DNA of 64,000 bases. Source: Cladobotryum mycophilum. Lineage: Eukaryota > Ascomycota > Sordariomycetes > Hypocreales > Hypocreaceae. The stretch covers positions 2,480,001-2,544,000 of the forward strand of contig JAVFKD010000016.1 of assembly GCA_036429605.1 (NCBI GenBank), given 5' to 3'. The stretch's first letter is position 1, and each line of letters starts with the position of its first letter. Shown here piece by piece: positions 12,747 to 25,548 of this stretch. The notes beneath the pieces are model-generated. The model worked only from the letters and a program-made list of their open reading frames with translations. It did no database searches and was not told where the DNA came from. Made by a program: the position numbers and the translations under genes.

Positions 12747-13915
12747 TACATCTAGAACATTGCTACTTTTTTTCTAATCTCCTATTTAGCTTTTAGTTGA
12801 GCTACCGTGGAGCTTAGATTTGCATTCTCTTTGTAAGCTATCTTATTGTCTTTTCCAGGTTCAGTCAGCAACTAGATTTAAATAATAGTTATGGTTGTTG
12901 ATTGTGTGTTTTATGGGATTGTTATGTGTACGCGACTGTGTGTACGAGTAACTGTAATAGTAAATATTATGAGTAAGAAGGAAACTAGTTATTTAAAAGT
13001 AATCTTAAACCTTTAAATATTTATAAAAGACATAATTTTTAAACCTTTATTTTTTAATTAATTAATTATTATAATAAATATATTATATAAAATATAAATA
13101 GGCTTAGGTTTAATTCAATTAATTATTTAAATTTAAATTTTAACAATATAATTAAGGTTTTTAGTATAATAATTTAAAAGATATACTAAGGTCTAGAATT
13201 AGTTAATAGCTTATAATATTAATTTTAATTTATAACTAATGTATCCTTAAGATTAGATTATTTTTCCTATTATTACTATACTTTATTAAATAATTTAATA
13301 AGAAATATACTAAAGACACAAACATTAGATACTATATTCACTGTCCAACCACAAAATTAAAAAAAAACTATATATTCATTAATTATAATAAAGAGGTTGA
13401 ATTTTATCTCATTAAAATCCAGATCTTAGATATTTTATAAGATCATTATATATACATGACTATATATACAATTCACTATTATAAATAATTATAATATTAA
13501 ATATAATTAATAAAAAGAATCCATTTATTTATAAGATATAAATAATTTTCAAGCTGTAAATACTTATAACACAGTTAATTTCTTAAAAGCTTTTATTTTT
13601 TAGTTTATTTATTATTATAGTAAATATATTATAAAAAAATATAAATAAACTTATATTTAGTAAGATTAAATACTTAAACTTTAATTATAATAATATAATT
13701 AAAGCTTTTAATATAATAATATATTAAGATCTAAAGTTAATTAGTAGTTTATAGTATTAATGTTATTTTATAATTAATATATCCTTAAGGTAGGATTATT
13801 CTTATTATTCTTATTATTATATTTTATTAAATAATTTAATAATGAATGAACTAAAATATAAGTATTAAACACTATATTTACTATTTAACTATAAAATTAA
13901 AAAGTATATTATTTA
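12747..13915 (+). repeat. Two partial R1 copies in tandem
   Basis: 12770-13365 and 13380-13915 each repeat the 3' two-thirds of R1 (CTTTTAGTT..., TTAAGGTCTAGA-like block, TTA tract, ATTAAAAA end) in direct orientation behind the copy at 11727-12746. Confidence 0.55.
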
Positions 13916-14540
13916 TAATTATAGAAATAATAATATATTTATAAAATTTAAGTAATATATTATAAGATTAAAACTTATATTCAGTCTAACCTTATGTATT
14001 GGAATTATACCTTATATATTATAGATAAAGAGTAACTTTTCATATATAACTAAGTAAAGCAGGCAGTAACTAGCCTAAATTGTTATACTTTATTTAGTTC
14101 AATAAACAAGTCAATTCTCTAGTTATAATAAATGAATTATAAAAGGTTATATAATAAATATATAAAAAAGTAATAAGTAAATACAAAAAGTTTAATAAAG
14201 AAAAAAACTTTAACACTTAAATAAAAAATTAAAAAAGCATCTAACTATAATAAGATTATAAAACACTAAAATAAAATAAAATATTATTATATTCAATTAT
14301 TTATTTAATAAAAAGTATTTTAAATATATCTTAGCTATTTTAGCTAAACTTAAATTAAAATAAAATATATACTTTTATTTATTATTAAACTATTAAAAAT
14401 TCTAAACCCTAATATATTATTATATTAAAAGCTTTAATTATATTATTAAAATCAAACTTTAAATAATTAATCCAATTAACCCTAAACTTATTTATACTTT
14501 TTTTATATCATATTTATTAGATATATTATATTATATTAAC
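13916..14540. other. AT-rich remnant, including minus-strand R1 fragment
   Basis: No gene. About 14390-14530 matches the middle of R1 on the minus strand. The rest is unassigned. Confidence 0.4.
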
Positions 14541-15032
14541 TAACTTATTCTATACATATAGAGCTTTAGTCCCTTTCTTTATTCTAACACTATATAGGCT
14601 GCTTAACTGTTTGTAGGAAAAACTCTGCCTATGGAGAAAAACCTACTGTATAGGGGCTATTTTTTATTAGAGTCTTAGGCTTACTGTTACGTAAAATACA
14701 TACCTGTTCCTCTTTTATTACAGTTTCTTTTTTATATAGTTTCTTTAATATGGTAATTATATAATAAACTTATTGTCTTATAGTATAGGATTGGCTTATT
14801 ATTATTTTCTAAAATCTAATTTTAGAACCTGTTGTGTTATTATAGCAAGTATGGTCCGGGGTTAAGCTGGGGGCTAGGCGCTGTAGAGATCATACCCTGT
14901 ACCTGATATTTCTATTATTAATTAAAGAAGCTGTTACAATAACGTTATGATAGTGGCATAAATTTTTCCTTGCTCTAGAATAAAACAAGTACTTGGTTTT
15001 TCTTTTAGGGGAACTAGCCTAAGAAAAGTTGC
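14541..15032 (-). repeat. Moderate-GC block, possible SINE body
   Basis: Composition is less AT-shifted than the surroundings, with segments such as GGTCCGGGGTTAAGCTGGGG at about 14848-14868. It lies immediately downstream, on the minus strand, of the tRNA-like head at 15033-15106. No open frame is present. Calling it the body of a SINE is inference. Confidence 0.3.
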
Positions 15033-15106
15033 TTGTAGTAGGATTTGAACCTATAATTTCCTGTGACCAAGGAGAAAGTCTTAGTTACCTGCTTTGCTAT
15101 GCGGGC
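15033..15106 (-). other. tRNA-derived head with Pol III A and B boxes
   Basis: On the minus strand GCCCGCA (15106-15100) is followed by an A box TAGCAAAGCAGG (15099-15088) that fits TRGCNNARNNGG. A B box GGTTCAAATCC lies at 15051-15041. The spacing is tRNA-like, but the 3' acceptor side does not pair with GCCCGCA and the anticodon stem is imperfect, so it is not a working tRNA. A tRNA-derived SINE head or a decayed tRNA are the two readings. An outer 7-bp pairing (TTGTAGT with ACTACAA) is also present around it. Confidence 0.45.
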
Positions 15107-15130
15107 TATATTTACTACAATAATAAGTAA

Positions 15131-15915
15131 ACTAAAAGACAAAAGGTTTTTTATAGAAGATTAAATCTTTTATACATATTTACAACCTTAAAATTACTTA
15201 TATGATATAAATAAATAAATTACTTTTATGAATTATACTTAATATTATAATTACTTATTTATATATATAATTATGTACATACAATAATCCTTTAAAATAA
15301 TTAATAACTATAACAATTATTTAAGCTATTATTAAAAAGGCATATTAATATAAAGTTTTAATAAAAAAAAACCAGTTAATAGATCTATTTACTTAAAGTC
15401 ACAAATACTAATTAGAAAGTATTTTATCCTTACTATATCATAAACCCTATATGTTAAGTATTTAATAAAAAGAAAAAAACATAAAATAAATAAACACTTA
15501 TAAAATAAAAATCATTAGATTTTAAATAATGAAAAGCAATAATATATATATATATAATTCTTAAATTAATATTTTAATTTTATAATTAAAAAGTAAATAG
15601 TAAATATAATATTAAAGAGGTATATTTTTAATAGTTATGTTCTTAATATATTTATTATTAAATTACTTACTAACATATAATAATAATAATAATCAAAGTT
15701 ATTTTATTTTAAGAGTATATTATTTATAAAATAATAAGAATATTATAACCTATTAGCTAACTCTAGACCTTAATATATCTTTTATTATATTAAAAGCTTT
15801 AATTATATTACTATAATTAAAGTTAAAGTAATTAATTTAGGTAAATCTAAACCTCTGTATATTTTTTCTAGAATATATTCACTATAATAACAAATAAGCT
15901 AAAAAGCAAAGGTTT
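15131..15915. other. AT-rich remnant with minus-strand R1 fragment
   Basis: About 15560-15910 is the 3' part of an R1 copy on the minus strand, with the (TAA)n tract near 15680. 15131-15560 shows nothing recognisable. Confidence 0.5.
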
Positions 15916-15924
15916 TTAGAAATC

Positions 15925-16150
15925 CAAATGTTCGGTGAGTACTTTAGGCCTTAATATTGTTATAGGAGAAGAGGAACTCAGACAATTAGGTAGTAAGCTC
16001 ATAAGGTCATGTAGGGTCAATTGTATTGCAAGACTTAAGCTTAGAGAGTAAGAGTTATACGCTGCGATCCGTGAACGCAAGCCCATCGAGACCCTAGCGT
16101 CACGTGAGGTGCGCACACCTAACGCTCCGTCTAGCAATCCCGTTACAATT
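15925..16150. other. Island of normal base composition of unknown origin
   Basis: About 225 bp of roughly balanced composition inside the AT-rich block, with CpG-containing sequence such as CGATCCGTGAACGCAAGCCC near 16065-16085. An open frame of 73 codons crosses it on the minus strand (16137-15916), but its start is not an ATG and no family is recognised. It is not similar by eye to any other part of the window, which would explain escape from RIP. Confidence 0.6.
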
Positions 16151-16367
16151 ATTACTAATCATACGATAATAATTATAGCTTAGGTTTAAAAGTGTTAAAT
16201 ATTTTTATTATGAATTCTTATTTAGTTTATAATTAATTTATTATATTAATAATAGTTATAATTATTAATAGTTTTATTTAAGCTAAAAATAAAAAATAAT
16301 ATTTATTTACTATTTTTATTATTTTTAATATATTTTAATTATTATATTAATTTTCACTGTTAAAGGA

Positions 16368-16510
16368 GATGTCTTTATAACTTATTTAATGAAATTAATT
16401 AATTATAGTAAATAGGTTTAATTTTATCTTATTAAAATCTACATTTTGTATATTTTAATTAAATATTTATTTATATTAATACCTTTAATTATTTAAAACT
16501 TAATTATATT
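16368..16510 (+). repeat. R1 5' fragment
   Basis: TGTTAAAGGAGATGTCTTTA followed by the conserved R1 5' block, then decays before the opposite-strand copy that begins near 16630. Confidence 0.5.
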
Positions 16511-16629
16511 TTTTATTTAAATTATTTAATTCTTTTTTAAATCCTATAAGTAAGATTAAGGATTCTATTCATAATATAATATAAATTCATTAAATGTTTT
16601 ATTTGTTTAATTATTAAAATATTATATAA

Positions 16630-17545
16630 TTTTTATAGTTTTTAATTTTATAATTAAATAATAAATATAACATTTAATACTTATATTTTTAATATATTTA
16701 TTATTAAATTATTTAATAAGATATAATAATAATAATAAAAATAACCTTACCTTAAGAATATATTAGTTATAACATGAATTTAATACTATATATTATTAAC
16801 TAGCTCTAAACCTTAGTATACTATTATATTTAAGTTTTAATTATATTACTAAAATCAAAGTTTAAGTAATTAATCTAACCAATCCTAAATCTATTTATAC
16901 ATTTTATATGATATATTTACTATGATAATAAATAATAAACTAAAAGATAAAAGTTTTTTATAAAAAGTTAGATCTTCTACTAATACTTAAAGCCTTAAGA
17001 TTACTTACAAATAAATAGATTCCTTCCCACACAGTTAACATTATAATTACTCGTCTATAAAAACACACAATCAATAACCATAACTCGTATTATCTTAGTA
17101 ACTAAGTAAATAACCAAAGGACTTAGCTAATCTAAATTAAGTTAGTAATTATACCAAAAAAAACAATAAAATAATTCAATTTAAAAACTAAATATAATGT
17201 TTATTAAAATAAAAAATTAAATTAAATAAAAATAATTTAAAATAATTAAAATTAAACAGAAATTGATTATTTAAATAATTTAAATTATATAATAATAAAA
17301 AGTTTAAGTTTAATTATAAGATTTAAAAAGAATTAAATAGTTTAAATAAAATAAAATAAAAATAATAAGATTTTAAAGGAATAAAGTAGTAATATATATA
17401 ATTATTTAATTATATATTTAAATAATAAATAATTGATTAAAATTTATAAAATCAAGATCTTAATAAAATAAGATTAAACCTATTTATTATAATTAACTAA
17501 TATAATAAAACGAGTCACAAAGACCTATCCCTTAAGGGGGACTAA
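16630..17545 (-). repeat. R1 LTR-like repeat copy
   Basis: Minus-strand copy from TAGTTTTTAATTTTATAATT to CCCTTAAGGGGG, about 915 bp, with the (AAT)n tract at about 16725. Confidence 0.65.
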
Positions 17546-18050
17546 AATATTATATTTATTAATTATATGTTTTATAAGGTAATTAATTATATATATAAAT
17601 AACTACTTATAACATTAACTATAATAAGTAAAAAACAATTAACTTATTTATAAAGTATCTTAATACTTTAAATACTTATACAATATTTAGTTTTATATAA
17701 AAAACCTTTATTTCTTAGTTTATTATTTATTATTTACTATTACAGTAAATATACTATATAAAAACATATAAATAGGTTTAAGTTTACTTAAATTAAGTAC
17801 TTAAACTTTAAATTTTATAATATAATTAAAGCTTTTAGCATAATAATTTAAAAAGTATACTAAGGTTTAGAATTAACTAATAGCTTATAGTATTAATCTT
17901 ATTTTATAGTTATTATATTCTTAAGCTAAGATTACTTTTATAATTATTATTTTACTTTATTTAATAATCTGATAATAAATATATTAATGATATAAGCACT
18001 AGACACTATATTTATTGTTTAATTATAACATAGAAAATAACATATTCTTA
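17546..18050 (+). repeat. Partial R1 copy
   Basis: Direct-orientation 3' half of R1, starting abruptly where the minus-strand copy ends. The two copies form a head-to-head arrangement. Confidence 0.5.
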
Positions 18051-19120
18051 TTTACTCTTTTATAACTAAAAGAGCCTACTAAATTAATTCCTTTATTTAT
18101 CTTACAATAAAATCTGCTTAAGATATAATAAAAAACAAAAGAATTATAATACCTTTATTATAGTATCTTATAATAAGATTTATATTAAGAGAAATGCTAG
18201 TAATTTTACCGGGTTTTTAATACATAAAATATATATTGAATAAGGATCTTATATACAAATTCTTAAGCCTATTACTAATGATACTTTTAGGTAATATATA
18301 ACCATATCCATATATACTAATATTAAGAACCTTTAATAAATAAACCTTTTAAGAAAAAAACAAACTACAATGCTAGATAATTAAAGTCTAATAAAAATAT
18401 TACCTTAGGGACCTTAAGTAATAACTAGATTAAGACTAACTCTAATATAATAAGAGAGTAATGCTTATATTACTTTAGGGCCTTTAAAAAGATATCATAC
18501 CGAAACAAAAGGTACCTAATACATAATATAAGAGAAGTGTACGGTAATTCTATATCAGTTATATATCTCTTACATAATGGTTACATACATAAGCTTTAGT
18601 TTATATAGAAGATAATACCTATCTTTTATAATCTTATTTACCTAGTGATCCTATAAGGTCTTATTATAATTAACCTTTTAATAAAGTTATAATAAAATAC
18701 TTTACTTTTATTAAGCAAACTAAATAATAATATTTTACTATAAAAACACCTTGGGCTTATAAGTAGCTTATTAAAACTGATTAATTGATTTAATTAAAAC
18801 TAAGTTTAATAAAAATATAAACATAACTTATATAAAATTTGCTATGGCAATAAAAGTCCTATGTTATAAGAAGTCTTTAGTATATATTAACAATAAGTAT
18901 TGCTATTCAGGCTATAACCTATATGTTTAAATTAACTATATACATAGGATTTTTGCCTATACATTTTGTATAAGATATAATTCCAACCTATAAATGTAAT
19001 AAAATATACCATATACTTAATTAATTAAAATTTAATATATAATAACTAAAGTTAAGTAATTTAAAAAAAGATATATATTTTACTAAGATTAATAAATATA
19101 TATATATATTATAGACTATT
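18051..19120. other. AT-rich remnant with hAT-type left end
   Basis: No gene. A GTATTGCTATTCAGGCTATA end at about 18895 followed by about 120 bp matches the terminal region of the hAT-like family. No partner end or target duplication was found. Confidence 0.45.
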
Positions 19121-20391
19121 GTATAGATTTTAATTTTATAGTTAAATAGTAAACAAAGTATCTAGTACCTGTGTTTTTAATATATTTATTATTAGATTGT
19201 TTAATAAGGTATAATAATAATAATAATAATAATAGAGTATTGCTATTCGGGCTATAATATATTACTATTTGGGCCATAACTAGCCCGCTTTAGCTAGCTC
19301 TGTGCATAAAAGTTTTCCCTATATAAAGTATATAAAATATCATTCTAATACATAAAATCAGACTAATATAAGTTTTAATCTTATATTATATTATTTAAAT
19401 TTTATAAATATATTATTATTTTTATAATAATAAATAATAATAATAACTATAATATTATTATATATTTATTAACTTTTTTAATAAACTTAAAATCCTTTTA
19501 CTATTAGTATTACTATTATTTAAAAACTTTAATAATTCTTTTATTTTCTTTTAAATCTTTTATTATAATTATAATATTACTATTATAAAAAAGATTTCTT
19601 TTTAACTATTATCAAGTTAATAAAAGTTATATTCTTATATACTATACTTTTATTTATAATTATAAATTAAATTAATTATTATTAACAAGATTAATTATTT
19701 GTTTAAACTTATAGCTTTAACTATTAAAAAATTAAACTAAAAATAAACTTTTTAAATACTTAAAGTTTAATATAACTATAGTCTTTTATTTAATCTATTA
19801 ATATATTATATTCATTATTATTATTTTAATAAATAATAAACTTTTATAAAAATATATTTCTAGTATAAAACTCTTACTATTTATAAAATAAAAAATATTA
19901 TATTTTTTTTATAATTTAGCTTTCATTGTTTTAATAAAAGAATATATATAATAATTAATAGAGAATATAATAAGCTTTTTTATATAAGTTAATTTTTATA
20001 CAATAATAGATTTAGCTTTTTTAAACCTAAAAACTATAGTATAGAATTAAGTATAAGAATAATAAAATAAGGTTTATTTTTTAAATATATTTTTAATATA
20101 AGGTTATATAAAAATACTTTAAGAAAGTCTATTATATTATTTTATACACTAATAATAAAAATATATATTTTTATAGCCTACAATATATTAAAGGCATCTT
20201 TTAATTTATTCAAGCTAATAGAATACTTAACACCTCAATCCAAGTATATAACATACTTATACAATAACTAAAATAAAAGGTATATTATTATAAGCTAGTT
20301 AAAAAAAAACTTATAGCCACTAATAAAGCATTCTTAAGCAAATACAAAAAATAAAAGTAAAATAAATAAAATAAAAGTAAGGGTAAAAAAA

Positions 20392-20977
20392 GAGTATTGC
20401 TATTCGGGCTGTAATTAACTCAAGCTGGCCTAGCGCTGCAACTACTGCTTTAGCTCCCGCGCCAAGGCCACAGTTACAGCAGGGCTCGCATTTAAGCACT
20501 ATGATTACAGCGCATTTAATCGCCATAAGCCAACTAAATGCGCTATAACAGTAACAGCTAGCCGCAACACCTACAAGTAATCGCGACACCTAATCGCACC
20601 AGCTAATCGCAACGGCTGATTGAAATAGGTAATGCAAATGCCTAATGCAAATGCCTGATTGAAATAGCTGATTGAAATAGCTAACTGAACTAGCTGATGC
20701 AAATGGCTGGTGCAAATGGCTGATTGAAATAGCTAACTGAACTAGCTGATGCAAATGGCTGGTGCAAATGGCTGATTGAATTGGTTGATGTAAAGGGCAC
20801 AGTTATAGCGGCTGTTATGCTATTACAAGGCATTTCATTAGGCTATAGCGATTGAATGTGCTGTTATTATCGTGGTCAAATACGAGCCCTGCTATAACTA
20901 GGGGTTAAGAGCTTAGTATATCGTGCTAGGCCAGAAGTAGAAAGGTTCCGGAAAATATAGCCCGAATAGTAATACTC
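20392..20977 (-). mobile_element. Non-autonomous hAT-like MITE, copy 2
   Basis: 586 bp with ends GAGTATTGCTATTCGGGC and the reverse. Flanking octamers TAAAAAAA and TAAAATAA agree at 7 of 8. It is inverted relative to copy 1 at 257-828 (for example GTGGTCAAATACGAGCCCTG here matches the complement near 370). It retains far more C and G than its host and includes an internal minisatellite at 20669-20772. Minus-strand open reading in 20320-20589 crosses the element boundary and is not a gene. Confidence 0.78.
20669..20772 (+). repeat. Two perfect tandem 52-bp units
   Basis: Positions 20669-20720 and 20721-20772 are the same 52-bp unit, made of sub-units around GATGCAAATGGCTG and GATTGAAATAGCTA. 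Degenerate further units continue on both sides. Confidence 0.85.
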
Positions 20978-22321
20978 TAAAATAATTATATAGTTATAGA
21001 ATTATTAACTTTATTATTAATACTAATAGCAATAACTTTAATAGTTAAAAAAGATTATTCTAGCTATACAGTAAGCCTTATAAAGCATAAACTAATTAAT
21101 AGCTTATAATATATACACATTTATTAATTTTATTAAAAAATTTTTTAAATAAATTAACTTTAATTATTATATATTAAGTTTTTTTTAATTAAATATATGA
21201 TATATTTTTATTAGTCTTATAGATTAGAATTATACCTTATATATTTTATATAAAGAAAACCTTTATACTAAAAGCTAACTGAAAAACATTAGTTATAGCC
21301 CAAATAGCAAGACATTATAGCCCGAATAGCAATAGTTTAAAAATAATCCTACCTTAGGAATATACTAGGTATAAAATAGGATTAATAGTATAAGCTACTA
21401 GTTAATTCTAGACTTTAGTATATTTTATTATGCTAAAGGTTTTAATTGTCTTATTAAAATTAAAGTTTAAGTAATTAATTTAATTAAACTTAAACTTATT
21501 TATACTTTTTATATAATTTACTTATTATACTAATAAATAAACTAAAAAAAATAAAGGTTTTTAGTAAAGTAGATTTTATATAAGTATTTAAAGCTTTAAC
21601 GTTATTTATATCTTATAACTAAATAAATTCTTTTTTATTAATTATACGTAATATTATAAATACCTATAATAATAAATTATATATATAGTTATATATATAC
21701 AATAATCCTATAAATCATGTATACAATTAATAACTATAATATCTTAGTTATTAAATAAATAACTAAAATACTTAACTAACCTAAATCTAATTATTAATTA
21801 AATCTAAAAAAGGTAATAAAATAGCTTAAAAAAGAATCCAAATTTAAATTTTATAATAACTAAATTAAAAACTAAATAAGAAATTGTTAAAATAAAAGAA
21901 AACTAAAAACACAGTAATTACTTTAATTAGATGATAAATATAATTAAAACGAATATAAGTAAAAAAAATTAAGTATATAATTACTACATTTTAAAAGAAT
22001 TTAATTATATAAATAAGGATTTATAAGAAAATAGTAATTAATTAGTATAATTAAATAAGTTATAAAGACATATTTCCTAAGAAGGATTATACACTATTAA
22101 GTAATTTATATTTTATGAGATTTATTATATACTTAAAATAACCTTTTTAATTATTAATCTTATTAAAAGCTTATTTACTTATTATTATAAATAAATGACT
22201 TTCTTAATTAATTAAAAAGAATCTTTAATCTTTACTATTAAATGGGATTTTATATTTTTATAAGCTGTTGTAATAGGATTATTTATATGTTAGTAAAGGT
22301 TATTGTGTTATTTAATATAAT

Positions 22322-22737
22322 ACTCCTCTTTAAGGAACGCGTCTTTCTGACTCGTTTAATCGTATTAGTTAATTGTAATAGAGAGATTTAGCTTTATCTT
22401 ATCGAGATCTAGATCTTATATGTTTTAATAAGGTACCTGTTATTTGATTATATAATTAAGGTATTAACTAAGCGATTGTATTACTGCTTTTGATTATCTG
22501 GAACCTAGCTACCTTTCTTTTCGAAGGTTTGAGAGGTACGTTAAGGTCTAGAGTTAGCCACTAGCTTATGGTATTTATTTTATTTTATAGCCAGTGTATC
22601 ATTAAGGCGGGATTAGTTTTATTATTGTTACTATAGTTTATTAAATAATCTAATAATAAATATATTAAAAATATACGTATTAAATAGTATGTTTACTATT
22701 TAACTATGAAATTAAAAACTATATTTAATATCATACT
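22322..22737 (+). repeat. R1 copy with internal deletion
   Basis: Begins CTCCTCTTTAAGGAACGCG and ends AATTAAAAACTATATT but is only about 415 bp. The central promoter-like part of R1 is missing. Base composition is relatively well preserved in 22330-22600. Confidence 0.6.
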
Positions 22738-23517
22738 ATACCCCTTAGGTTTAAATAACTAAATCTATTATTATAAAAAAATTAGCTTATATAACAAAAA
22801 CTTATTATATTCTTTGATAATTATTGTATATCCTTTATTTTATAAAGTAATAAAAACCTTATACTAAAAATATTTTTCTTAAATCTTATTATTTATTAAA
22901 GTAATAATACTAAATATTATATATTAAAAAAATAAAAGATTATAATTATATTAAATCTTAAACACTTAAAAAATCTATTTTTAATATAATCTCTTATTAA
23001 CTAAAGCTATAAGCTTTAATAAATAATTAATGTTACTAATAATATATTTTTAAGCTTATTATTTAGTAATAGTTAACTTAATTTATAATCATAAATAAAA
23101 GTATAGTGTATAGGAATATAATTTCATTAGTTTTATAATAGAAAGAGATTAGTTTATAGGAATAGTATTATAATTATAATAAAAGATTTTTTAAAAAAAG
23201 TAAAGAAATTATTAAAGCTGTTAAATAATAATAATAATACTAATCGTAAAAGGATTTTAGGTTTATATAAAAGGGTTAATAAAGTTTATTATAATACAAT
23301 ACTTATTATTATTATTTATTATTATAAAAGTAATAATATATTTATATAACTTAAGTAATATAATATAAAATTAAAACTTATACTTAGTCTAAGCTTATAT
23401 ATTAAAATTAGATTTTATATAATATATATAGGTAAAGACCTTATATATAGAATTAGCTGAAGCGGGCCAATTATAGCCTAAATAGCAATACATTACAGGC
23501 CGAATAGCAATACTCTT
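22738..23517 (+). repeat. Right-hand fragment of the hAT-like element
   Basis: Matches about 32780-33129 in order and ends with the doubled terminal motif (AGCCTAAATAGCAATACATT, then AGGCCGAATAGCAATACTC). No left end is present, so it is a truncated copy. Confidence 0.55.
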
Positions 23518-24544
23518 AAAACTAAGCCAAAGATAATACTACAACTAGATTATGAATTCTATTATGAGAAAATACTTCCTATATAAAAATATTTTTTAAA
23601 TACAATATTAATCAATACTATGATTTTAAATAATAAATAAATAATCTTATAAAAATAACTTATAAAAATATAAAATCCTATTTAATAATAAAAACTAAAA
23701 ATCTTTTTTATTTTTATACTATAATTATATAAATACTAATTAAAATAAAATAAAATAAAATAATATTTAATAAACAGTTAAGTAAAAAATAAAGCGATAA
23801 TATTATTATATTAAACAAGATTAATTTAATATATTACTTATATAAATTTATTACTCTACTATGTATTGACTTGCCTCTTAACATTACCTTACTAAAATTA
23901 TCATATAAAATTTAATATAATTATTATTATACTTATTAACCTATTATTTTATATAGTAATATACTTTTTCTTATACTTACTATATTAAAATATAACTTAA
24001 GACTTATTTTTAATTATTTTAAAAAAGTTATTTATCTATAATAGTAACTTAAAAAGCTTTTAATAAGATTTCCATTCTGAGCTATATAAAAATCATTAAT
24101 CTTTACTAATAGGATCTTATAGAACTACTATTATAAATCCAGGATCCTAATATTATTAAAAATCTATGAAAGCGGTCTTAGTTACTATAAAATAAAAAGA
24201 TTTCTATTAATCCTAAGCTATAATTACAGTTATAGCCTAAACTTCCCTAGCTGTCTTATAGCAATTCGTTATAGTCTTATAAAAGAACATAAGCTAAACT
24301 AGTGCTAGACTAAAAAGAGGATAGGGGGAATATACTATTAGTATAGCTAGAGTTTGTCTAGTTATATAAAATATTAATTAACAATAAAAAAATAAAACCC
24401 TTAAAATAAATACCTAACACCTTATTTAAAGAATATAAATAAAAATAAAACTTAAGCAAAATACAGTTACTTGAAAAGCTACTGGGTTTATGTAATATAA
24501 TTTTTTTTATAAATATAGTACTAGCTAAGATAAAAACAGAATTT
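23518..24544. other. AT-rich remnant related to the hAT-like interior
   Basis: No gene. About 24050-24235 is similar to the complement of about 31885-32105 inside the intact hAT-like element, so this is probably another inverted fragment of that family. Confidence 0.45.
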
Positions 24545-25548
24545 ATATATATACTTTTAAATTTTGTAATTAAAAAATAAACATAGCATGTAATGTCTGT
24601 GTATTAAATATATTTATTATTAGCTTATTAAATAAAATATAATAATACTCATAAAGATCTTACCTTAAGGATATGCTAGCTATAAAATAAAATTCATACT
24701 ATAACTAACTTAATGGCTAACTCTGGACCTTAGTGTATCTCTTGAAACTTCTAATAATAACTAAATCATTAAGTTATTGCATTAAAAGTTCTAGTTAGAT
24801 TATTAAGATTAAAATTTATATAAATAATTGAATTAAAGATAAATCTATTTATACTTTTTATATAATATTTTATTATAATATTATATAAATTAAAGAATAA
24901 GAGTTTTTAAAAAGCTAGATTTTCTATACGTATATAAAGCCTAAAGATAACTTATGTTTTATAACTAAATAAAGATTTTCCTATTAATTATAGTTAATAT
25001 TATAGTTATTTATAATAGTAAATTATATATATAGTCTTGTACCTATAATAATCCTATAAATCACACAATTAATAACTATGATCTTAGAACCTAGATAGGT
25101 AGCTAAAGCACGTGACTACGTACTTAAATCTAAGCGCTGACTAAACCTGGAAAAGCCTATATATAATAAAATAAGTTAAAAAAGAATCTAAATTTAAGCT
25201 CTATAATAGCTAAACTAAAAGCTAAATAAAACGTTATTAAAATAATAAAGAATTAATAGACTAGATTAAGTAATAGATATTATTTAATATATATATATAA
25301 ATAAAAGAATTAAATATATTAATTAGAGTATGTAAAAAGAATTCAGTTATGTAAGTAAGGATTTATAAAAATAAAAAACAATTATAAATATATAATTATT
25401 TAATTAATACTTTAATTGTACAATTAAATAATAAATATTTTATGAAAAATCTATAGGATTTAGATCATAATTCAATAAAGCTGAAGCTATTTGTTATAAT
25501 TAATTAATATAATTAAATAAGCTATAAAGACTTGTTCCCTGACGGGGT
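24545..25548 (-). repeat. R1 LTR-like repeat copy
   Basis: Minus-strand copy, about 1.0 kb, from the AATTTTGTAATTAAAAAATA block to the terminal GTTCCCTGACGGGG at about 25530-25548. Confidence 0.62.

Larger units (their letters stand above)
19235..21337. mobile_element. hAT-like element inserted in R1, itself carrying a MITE
   Basis: Left end GAGTATTGCTATTCGGGC at 19235 with a doubled terminal motif. Right end near 21337 with two motif copies (AGCCCAAATAGCAAG and AGCCCGAATAGCAA). Flanking octamers TAATAATA and TAAAAATA agree at 7 of 8 positions. The insertion site is the TAA tract of an R1 copy. The interior is decayed, and no transposase motif could be read with confidence. Confidence 0.65.
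19121..22085 (-). repeat. R1 copy split by a nested transposon
   Basis: Minus-strand R1 starts at about 19121 (ATTTTAATTTTATAGTTAAA) and breaks at its (TAA)n tract at 19234. It resumes at 21338 and runs to the terminal TTTCCTAAGAAGG at about 22085. Removing the insertion gives a continuous R1 of about 860 bp. Confidence 0.7.

Noticed and set aside
15916..16137. 73-codon minus-strand ORF as a gene
   Set aside because: No ATG start, no intron or promoter context and no recognised family; kept only as an unexplained island.
20320..20589. 89-codon minus-strand ORF
   Set aside because: It crosses the MITE boundary and reads the terminal repeat as protein; the start is not supported.
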